Shown: piece after piece, positions 1 through 4,244 of the stretch
Numbering within the stretch: the stretch's first letter is position 1
Layout of the letters: each line of letters begins with the position of its first letter
Assembly (NCBI GenBank): GCA_964388965.1
Contig: CAYMCP010000110.1
Span: 1 to 6,173, forward strand
Length of the DNA: 6,173 nt
Direction of reading: 5' to 3'
Source of the DNA: Albibeggiatoa sp964388965
GTDB taxonomy: Bacteria > Pseudomonadota > Gammaproteobacteria > Beggiatoales > Beggiatoaceae
Position numbers and translations under genes: made by a program
The notes under the pieces: generated by a model
Databases searched by the model: none
Told to the model about the DNA's origin: nothing
The model's input: the letters and a program-made list of their open reading frames with translations, nothing else

Positions 1-162
1 CGCGCTGATGTCGGCTGGTATCAAATCCGTAATGCTCTAAAAAAACGCAACGAAAGTGGAGATTATTTGCCAACCGATTTTAGCGAATTTGAACGCGCTT
101 ATAAAGAATTAACCGCTAAATTGCAACCATTGGTGTTTGAATTGGGGTTTTTGAGAGAATAA
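1..162 (+). CDS. C-terminal end of a type IIG-like restriction-methylase (RM-A), 5' truncated by window edge
   Basis: Frame 1 is open from the left edge to TAA at 160-162 and gives 53 residues. The fragment begins RADVGWYQIRNALKKRN, continues through LPTDFSEFERAY, and ends LQPLVFELGFLRE. From family memory, this is how many single-chain adenine methyltransferase/restriction proteins (type IIG-like) end: an aromatic/basic helix, a short F..FE.AY..L..KL stretch, then a terminal GFLR. No catalytic motif lies in the visible part, so the assignment rests on this tail. It is supported by a near-copy of the last 14 codons at 935-979, joined there to the start of a gene like RM-C (4220). The stop lies 23 bases before the antitoxin start, so transcription may run through. 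It could instead be the tail of a pure methyltransferase. Whether the rest of the gene is intact cannot be seen. Confidence 0.65.
   Translation, partial: RADVGWYQIRNALKKRNESGDYLPTDFSEFERAYKELTAKLQPLVFELGFLRE
118..162 (+). repeat. Direct repeat, RM C-terminus copy 1 (partner 935-979)
   Basis: These 45 bases encode KLQPLVFELGFLRE plus stop and match 935-979 at 38 of 45 positions by hand alignment. All seven differences are transitions and leave the encoded residues unchanged (the stop changes TAA to TGA). With its partner it brackets the toxin-antitoxin cassette. Confidence 0.85.
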
Positions 163-185
163 TAGCAAAATAAAAGGAGCAGATT

Positions 186-425
186 ATGTATGCACATCGC
201 ATTAAAACGACAATTACGGACTCAAATCATATTGAGTTGACTGGTTTGCCTTTTTCGCCTGGTGAACAAGTCGAGGTGATTATTTTGAAATTACAAGATA
301 TTGACGCTTCGCAACAATCTGTTGTTTCTTTTGCTGAGGCTACTAAAGTATTTCGTGGCAAAATGAAACAAGCAGCAGATGATCTTTCAACGAATCCAGC
401 CCATTTGCATGGTTTTGGAGAATGA
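186..425 (+). CDS. VapB-like antitoxin, partner of the PIN toxin
   Basis: This is a 79-residue protein, a typical antitoxin size. Its role, inferred mainly from position, is to bind and neutralise the downstream PIN-domain ribonuclease and probably repress its own promoter. Residues 1-35 (TTITDSNHIELTGLPFSPGE then VEVIIL) read as short beta strands with a central LPF.PGE.VEVII pattern, as in AbrB-like or related small DNA-binding antitoxins. Residues 45-79 are polar and probably helical (FAEATKVFRGKMKQAADD), which fits a toxin-wrapping tail. A strong Shine-Dalgarno AGGAG at 175-179 sits 6 bases before ATG 186 and fixes the start. The stop overlaps the toxin start in ATGA (422-425), indicating translational coupling. 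The exact antitoxin family is not certain from sequence alone. Confidence 0.75.
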   Translation: MYAHRIKTTITDSNHIELTGLPFSPGEQVEVIILKLQDIDASQQSVVSFAEATKVFRGKMKQAADDLSTNPAHLHGFGE

Positions 426-838
426 AACACGGTGTAATTGTCGATACTGGGCCACTGGTTGCTTATTTAAGCCAGCGTGACCGCTATCACATTTGGACGT
501 GTGAACAATTAGAACATATCGGCTCGCCTTTATTGACGTGTGAAGCGGTATTGGCAGAGGCATGTTTTCTGGTTGGTCGAAATGGGGGAGATGCCATAGA
601 TTTAATTGAGATGTTAAATCAAGGTTGGTTATCGATTCCTTTCACTTTGCTTTCTGAGTCTGCTAATGTGAGCCAACTCATGAAAAAATATCATAATATT
701 CCGATGTCGCTTGCTGATGCGTGTTTGTTGCGCATGACTGAATTGTTACCAAATAGCAAATTATTAACCTTGGACAGTGATTTTTCTATTTATCGAAAAA
801 ATGGCAAAGAGGCTGTTCCAATTATTAGTCCTGTCTAA
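422..838 (+). CDS. PIN-domain ribonuclease toxin (VapC-like)
   Basis: This is a 138-residue single PIN domain, the usual size of VapC-type toxins. These are Mg2+-dependent ribonucleases that cut tRNA or other RNA and stop translation when the antitoxin is lost. The expected acidic residues are present: Asp8 in VDTGPLVAYL, Glu46 in CEAVLAEACFL, Asp99 in MSLADACLLRM, and Asp118 with Asp120 in LLTLDSDF. The domain therefore looks complete and active. The ATG overlaps the antitoxin stop by 4 bases. GGAG at 417-420 is only one base from the start, too close for normal initiation, so expression probably depends on coupling to the antitoxin. The pair sits between two RM gene ends. Sampled GC is near 45% (481-540), higher than in the downstream DUF262 module, which suggests a separate origin. 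Confidence 0.9.
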   Translation: MKHGVIVDTGPLVAYLSQRDRYHIWTCEQLEHIGSPLLTCEAVLAEACFLVGRNGGDAIDLIEMLNQGWLSIPFTLLSESANVSQLMKKYHNIPMSLADACLLRMTELLPNSKLLTLDSDFSIYRKNGKEAVPIISPV

Positions 839-893
839 AGCAGAATTTAAAGAAATAAAAAAATCTACTGAAAACCCGAACAACCACACAAAG

Positions 894-933
894 AAAACCT
901 AAAAAGCCATGTCCACCCTCTACGAAAAATTAC
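894..933 (+). repeat. Direct repeat, RM leader and N-terminus copy 1 (partner 4204-4244)
   Basis: These 40 bases hold a near-identical leader (AAACCT, then an A-run, then CC before ATG) and eight codons with one synonymous change (ACC versus ACT for Thr3). The leader has a one-base gap and a substitution relative to the partner. The pair brackets the DUF262/ATPase/RelE-like module. Confidence 0.85.
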
Positions 934-934
934 T

Positions 935-979
935 AAATTACAACCGTTGGTGTTTGAATTGGGATTTTTAAGGGAGTGA
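935..979 (+). repeat. Direct repeat, RM C-terminus copy 2 (partner 118-162)
   Basis: This is the second copy of the RM tail. It has seven synonymous transitions relative to the copy at 118-162, and TGA instead of TAA. It forms the right half of the deletion scar. Confidence 0.85.
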
Positions 980-985
980 GGTTTT

Positions 986-1066
986 ATGTCTGAATCAGAA
1001 TTTATAGAATTAAACAGTATTTACAACCTAGTTGGAGCAAATAACCATGCAAGATTTATCGATTGA
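986..1066 (+). CDS. Possible 26-residue leader peptide or gene remnant
   Basis: ATG 986 opens a 26-codon frame ending at TGA 1064-1066. It starts MSESEFIELNSIYN and ends NNHARFID. AGGGAG at 971-976 lies 9 bases upstream, a better Shine-Dalgarno than many real genes here have, although it also belongs to the RM tail. The frame overlaps the first 20 bases of the DUF262 gene in another frame, so its translation could couple to, or compete with, that start. It may also be the first codons of a lost gene that once followed the RM tail. I do not recognise the peptide, and chance is a fair explanation. Confidence 0.25.
   Translation: MSESEFIELNSIYNLVGANNHARFID
1034..1037 (+). promoter_or_regulatory. 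Ribosome binding site that decides the DUF262 start
   Basis: GGAG lies 9 bases before ATG 1047, supporting that codon as the start. The frame is also open from a TTG at 1032, five codons earlier, but that codon directly abuts this site and has no Shine-Dalgarno of its own. Confidence 0.6.
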
Positions 1067-2264
1067 ACTCGAAGAAGAAACACCCAGCGATGATCCCTTT
1101 AATCCTGATGATATTTCTATTCAATCCAAAATTATTCCGATGGAAACGATTTTGCGTCGATTGATGCAAAAAACGATTAATTTAAATCCTGATTTTCAGC
1201 GCAAAGAAGTTTGGAAACAAGAGAAAAAATCTCAGCTAATAGAATCGTTAATGCTTAAAATTCCGTTGCCTATGTTTTATGTTTCTGCTGATGAAAAAGG
1301 CAATTTAACGGTCGTTGATGGTTTGCAGCGATTAAGTACCATGCGAGATTTTATTTTGGGAAAAGATTTTTTAGAAAATCAACACGCAAATAATAAAGGC
1401 AATGGTTTTTCATTGTCTGGATTAGAATTTTGGAAAGATTTTAATGGAAAAAAATTTAATGAACTTCCAATTAATTTACAAAATAGAATCCTAGAAACTG
1501 AGTTTAATTTCACTATTGTTGAACCCAATACGCCAGAGGAAGTTAAACGCAATATTTTTAAACGGATCAATACGGGTGGCGAGCCGCTGAGTGCGCAGGA
1601 AATACGAAATGCTTTATACATTGGATATTCCACCGAGTTGTTAAATAAATTGGCTGAATATCCTGAATTTAAACAAGCCACTGGTCATTCTGTAAAAACG
1701 GAACGAATGGAGGATAAAGAACTTATTTTGCGTTTTTTGGCTTTTTGGGTGAGAGATTATACTGATTTTAAGAAATCAATTTCTGTAGATACATTTTTAA
1801 GCAACACCATGATTATTATTAATGCCTATCCTAATTTTGATAGTCGTGATTTTAAGAAATTGCTTAAAGAAAACGATTTTCCATTTTTAGAAAAAACAGA
1901 GAACTTGAAAAATCTAAATATTCAAGTGAGCAATTTAGAAAACATCCAATCTGCTTTTAAAAGTGCAATGATTCGTGCTTATCGTTTATTTGGTAAACAC
2001 ACGTTTAGACGCAGCTATGGTGAAAACCCTAAAAAACCCATCAATAAAGCTCTGTTTGAAATGTGGAGTGTGTCTTTATCAAAATTGACAGAACCGCAAT
2101 TTTATCAACTGCTCGACCATAAAGAGCAATTGCTCAATAAATATAATTTATTGCTTAAAGATATAGATTTTCAATTTTCTATTTCAAGAGATGCTTTAAA
2201 AGTGTCAGCAGTAAAAACTCGATTTCCTCACATTATTAACCTGATAAAGGAATTCACTCAATGA
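1047..2264 (+). CDS. DUF262 (GmrSD N-terminal-like) domain protein, no HNH domain
   Basis: This is a 405-residue protein from ATG 1047. Residues about 25-195 carry the DUF262 signature: NPDFQRKEVW (47-56), VVDGLQRLST (89-98, the equivalent of the DGQQR motif), and FKRINTGGEPLSAQEIRNAL (171-190). DUF262 is found in GmrSD, SspE and other anti-phage proteins, where this ParB-like fold is linked to nucleotide hydrolysis that controls a nuclease. The partner DUF1524 HNH nuclease domain is absent. The C-terminal half (200-405) is largely helical, ending with RFPHIINLIKEF, and shows no H-N-H or other nuclease motif that I can see. Its stop overlaps the ATPase start in ATGA, so the two are probably made in fixed ratio. 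The third motif position is Leu rather than Gln. I infer a regulatory or NTPase partner rather than a standalone nuclease. Sampled GC is low (about 25% at 1741-1800). Confidence 0.88.
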   Translation: MQDLSIELEEETPSDDPFNPDDISIQSKIIPMETILRRLMQKTINLNPDFQRKEVWKQEKKSQLIESLMLKIPLPMFYVSADEKGNLTVVDGLQRLSTMRDFILGKDFLENQHANNKGNGFSLSGLEFWKDFNGKKFNELPINLQNRILETEFNFTIVEPNTPEEVKRNIFKRINTGGEPLSAQEIRNALYIGYSTELLNKLAEYPEFKQATGHSVKTERMEDKELILRFLAFWVRDYTDFKKSISVDTFLSNTMIIINAYPNFDSRDFKKLLKENDFPFLEKTENLKNLNIQVSNLENIQSAFKSAMIRAYRLFGKHTFRRSYGENPKKPINKALFEMWSVSLSKLTEPQFYQLLDHKEQLLNKYNLLLKDIDFQFSISRDALKVSAVKTRFPHIINLIKEFTQ

Positions 2265-3256
2265 TTAATCGTCTCGAATTAGATGGCTTTAAATCCTTTG
2301 TTTTTGACAGTATTGAATTTGGCGCATTAACCGTGCTGACAGGCTTAAATAGCTGTGGTAAAAGCAGCATTATTCAAGCATTATTGATGTTAGAAAAAAT
2401 GGTTAAACAGCAAGAATATTTATTAGACGGTCATGGAGATACACAGGAACTTAGAAATCCTCATTGTCGCACGCTAGAAATTACCGCAGAAACAAATGAT
2501 GGTTGTGTCTTTAAAATTCCTTCATCAGAACAGAATAATAAGGCGTGTCTTTTTCCTAAATTGATTTATATTTCAGCAGACCGTTTTGGGTCTGAATTAT
2601 CTCTACCTATTTTTTCAGGAAATAATTTTAATGTGGGCAGAAAAGGCGAAAATATTTTTAAATGTATCGCTCAAAATAGCGATGTTATTTTACCAGAGTC
2701 AATAAAGCATCCTTTTTCGCAAGGAGATACTTTTTTTTATAACTTAGAAGCATGGTTAAAACTGGTTTCGCCCAATGTTAAATTTAGTTTTGAATTGCAA
2801 AAATTGAGTGATACTTCTTTTGCGACTTTCAATGGTTTTAGAGCAAAAAATGTAGGGTTTGGATTAAGCTATACATTACCCGTTATTGTTATTTTATTAT
2901 TGGCGAGTATCACACCTAACTGCATGATTATGATAGAAAATCCTGAAGCACATCTTCATCCGCGTGGACAAACTGAAATCGCAAAATTGATTGCTCTAGC
3001 GGCTGAAGCTGGAAAAGAAATTAATACGCAAATTATTATCGAAACACACAGTGACCATTTGTTTGATGCAATTCGGATTTACAGCAAAAATAGTAAAAAA
3101 TATTTTCATAAATTTCTAAAAGTTTATTGGCTTGAGTTGAATAAACAATCAAATACTGAAATTCAAGAAATTAGAATTGATGAAAATGGCAGAATAGACA
3201 ATTGCCCCCAAGGTTTCTTTGATCAATTTGAAATCAATGCACGTAAACTTCTTTAA
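2261..3256 (+). CDS. DUF3696-type AAA/ABC-class ATPase, OLD/RecF-like
   Basis: This 331-residue ATPase has the ABC/SMC-like elements in order. Walker A is GLNSCGKSS (28-36). A conserved YISADR strand lies at 103-108. A signature-like VGFGLSYTLPVIV lies at 198-210, followed by Walker B CMIMIENPEAHLHP (221-234) with catalytic Glu226. The switch histidine is in IIIETHSDHL (258-267). The tail IRIDENGRID...PQGFFDQFE (305-324) is the DUF3696 hallmark. Such proteins are soluble ATPases found in defence loci, usually paired with a nuclease or other effector. No TOPRIM domain is fused, unlike true OLD nucleases. AAAGGA at 2246-2251 precedes the start, which overlaps the DUF262 stop by 4 bases. At 331 residues it is compact compared with my memory of the family. 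All motifs are intact, so it should hydrolyse ATP. Confidence 0.9.
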   Translation: MINRLELDGFKSFVFDSIEFGALTVLTGLNSCGKSSIIQALLMLEKMVKQQEYLLDGHGDTQELRNPHCRTLEITAETNDGCVFKIPSSEQNNKACLFPKLIYISADRFGSELSLPIFSGNNFNVGRKGENIFKCIAQNSDVILPESIKHPFSQGDTFFYNLEAWLKLVSPNVKFSFELQKLSDTSFATFNGFRAKNVGFGLSYTLPVIVILLLASITPNCMIMIENPEAHLHPRGQTEIAKLIALAAEAGKEINTQIIIETHSDHLFDAIRIYSKNSKKYFHKFLKVYWLELNKQSNTEIQEIRIDENGRIDNCPQGFFDQFEINARKLL

Positions 3257-3273
3257 GTTTCTAAAGGACAAGA

Positions 3274-4197
3274 ATGTACACTTTTTTCTTTAACAGTGAA
3301 TTATTGCCACATTGTAAAAATCTCACTCTTTTCAATATTTATTTTTCTCAGGTTTTAATTGCTTATAATCGTTTAATTGATAATGAAAAGCTAAATATTG
3401 AAAAAGGCATTATTACAGAAAAAATGCCCACAGAACTTTCATTGGGTGAATTTTCATTGGCTGAAGCAATTGATAGCTTAAAAGAACCCACACTTAGAAG
3501 AATTGCTTATGCTTATTTTATTAAACATCCGATAGAAAATTTTTGTTCAATTCAGGAAGAACTATTAGAGCAAAACTATTATTTTTTTCTTGATGCAGAA
3601 AAATCGATAAAAGTTTTATATCTTGCACAAATTGCCCATCAAAAAGGTTTATTGTTTACTGTAGCCATATCTGATTTTTTAAAAAGAAATCAATTAAAAT
3701 TGGTTAATGAAAATCACAGTTTATTTATTAACAATTTTTATTGTGAAGAGAAAAATTCAGAGTCTAAATGCAATATCGATTTTATTGAAGCCTATCTTCA
3801 AAATGAGTTATTTTCTAATTCTAATTTGTTAGAAAAAATTAAAATTTTGATAAATGCTCAATTTTCAAGTAAATTTGAAAAAGAATTTGAATCTTTGTCA
3901 GATGATGAAAAAAAGTCTATTTTTACTTTGTTTGAACGCGCTAAAGCGATTGGGTTATTATCTTCTGTAAAATATGATGATAAAATTATCAAAGATGTTA
4001 CTCCCAGTAACACTAAAGATGGAATTAAAGTTTATGAATTGAGAGTTTATGCACCAATCGCTTTACGAGTTTATTTTTCTGTAAATTCTGAAAAAATATT
4101 TATTGCAAGTTTGGAAAAAAAATCCAATCCAAACCAAAATAAAGACATAAAAGATGCAGCAGATATTTTAGTCAAAATGATTAGAGAAAGTCATTAA
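3274..4197 (+). CDS. Unrecognised protein with C-terminal RelE/HigB-like domain
   Basis: This is a 307-residue protein. Residues 1-190 match no family I can name; they are rich in aromatic residues and predicted helices (for example LRRIAYAYFIKHPI at 74-87). No signal peptide or membrane segment is evident. Residues about 196-305 follow the RelE/HigB (Gp49-like) toxin pattern: a helical start FEKEFESLSDDEKKSIFTLF (201-220), then VYELRVYAPIALRVYF (253-268), a strand KIFIASL (274-280), EKKSNPNQNKDIKDAADIL (281-299), and a closing helix. This mirrors the WELR...RVYF...L..F.KK......I..A layout of those mRNA-cleaving toxins. AAAGGA at 3263-3268 lies 5 bases before ATG, which follows the ATPase stop by 17 bases. 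Position makes it the third component of the module and possibly its effector. Sampled GC is very low (20-23%). The toxin-like reading is by pattern only; the activity is unproven. Confidence 0.6.
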   Translation: MYTFFFNSELLPHCKNLTLFNIYFSQVLIAYNRLIDNEKLNIEKGIITEKMPTELSLGEFSLAEAIDSLKEPTLRRIAYAYFIKHPIENFCSIQEELLEQNYYFFLDAEKSIKVLYLAQIAHQKGLLFTVAISDFLKRNQLKLVNENHSLFINNFYCEEKNSESKCNIDFIEAYLQNELFSNSNLLEKIKILINAQFSSKFEKEFESLSDDEKKSIFTLFERAKAIGLLSSVKYDDKIIKDVTPSNTKDGIKVYELRVYAPIALRVYFSVNSEKIFIASLEKKSNPNQNKDIKDAADILVKMIRESH

Positions 4198-4203
4198 TTC
4201 TGA

Positions 4204-4244
4204 GAAACCTTAAAAAACCATGTCCACTCTCTACGAAAAATTAC
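4204..4244 (+). repeat. Direct repeat, RM leader and N-terminus copy 2 (partner 894-933)
   Basis: The leader and first eight codons of RM-C are duplicated in the scar at 894-933. The 16-base leader lies in the 22-base gap after the RelE-like gene. It holds no good Shine-Dalgarno, yet it is conserved between copies, which marks it as a module boundary or an unrecognised initiation element. Confidence 0.85.

Larger units (their letters stand above)
894..979 (+). pseudogene. Scar of a deleted RM gene: leader and first 8 codons fused to last 14 codons
   Basis: The left part (894-933) copies the leader and start of RM-C (4204-4244), including ATG 909 and codons for MSTLYEKL. The right part (about 933-979) copies the RM-A tail (118-162), coding KLQPLVFELGFLRE and TGA at 977-979. 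The joint falls at about 932-935. The nearby run AAAATTACTAAATTAC contains AAATTAC twice, so deletion between short matches is plausible. The two halves are in different frames. Reading from ATG 909 gives only a 20-residue peptide ending at TAA 969-971, so no RM product can be made. The missing body would have been at least about 2 kb, judging from the 651 codons of RM-C that are visible. An undecayed short peptide gene is a less likely reading. The 55 bases between the toxin stop and this scar are AT-rich spacer with no convincing hairpin terminator. Confidence 0.8.
1047..4197 (+). other. Three-gene DUF262 / DUF3696 ATPase / RelE-like module, Menshen-like
   Basis: The three genes overlap or are spaced by no more than 17 bases, share low GC, and are bounded on both sides by RM gene ends. 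A DUF262 protein and a DUF3696 ATPase with a third protein is the composition I recall for the Menshen anti-phage system (NsnA/B/C). This is from memory and gene order was not checked. The assignment to that named system is inference; the operon structure is directly visible. No promoter could be identified in the 208 bases upstream. Confidence 0.5.

Noticed and set aside
137..163. Promoter for the toxin-antitoxin pair (TTGAAT, then AATAAT)
   Set aside because: Spacing is only about 15 bases, both boxes lie within the conserved RM tail where codons explain the sequence, and the -10 match is poor.
227..430. Minus-strand open frame of 67 codons across the antitoxin gene
   Set aside because: It lies almost entirely antisense to a well-supported gene with a strong Shine-Dalgarno, and its protein shows no recognisable pattern.
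839..893. Terminator after the PIN toxin
   Set aside because: The stretch is A-rich, but no stem with a following T-run could be found on the + strand.
1032..1046. TTG at 1032 as the DUF262 start
   Set aside because: The GGAG at 1034-1037 would fall inside the coding region; that site is well placed for ATG 1047, and the five extra codons add no recognised motif.
1379..1681. Minus-strand open frame of 100 codons inside the DUF262 gene
   Set aside because: It is antisense to the conserved DUF262 motifs, and the predicted protein looks like a translation shadow.
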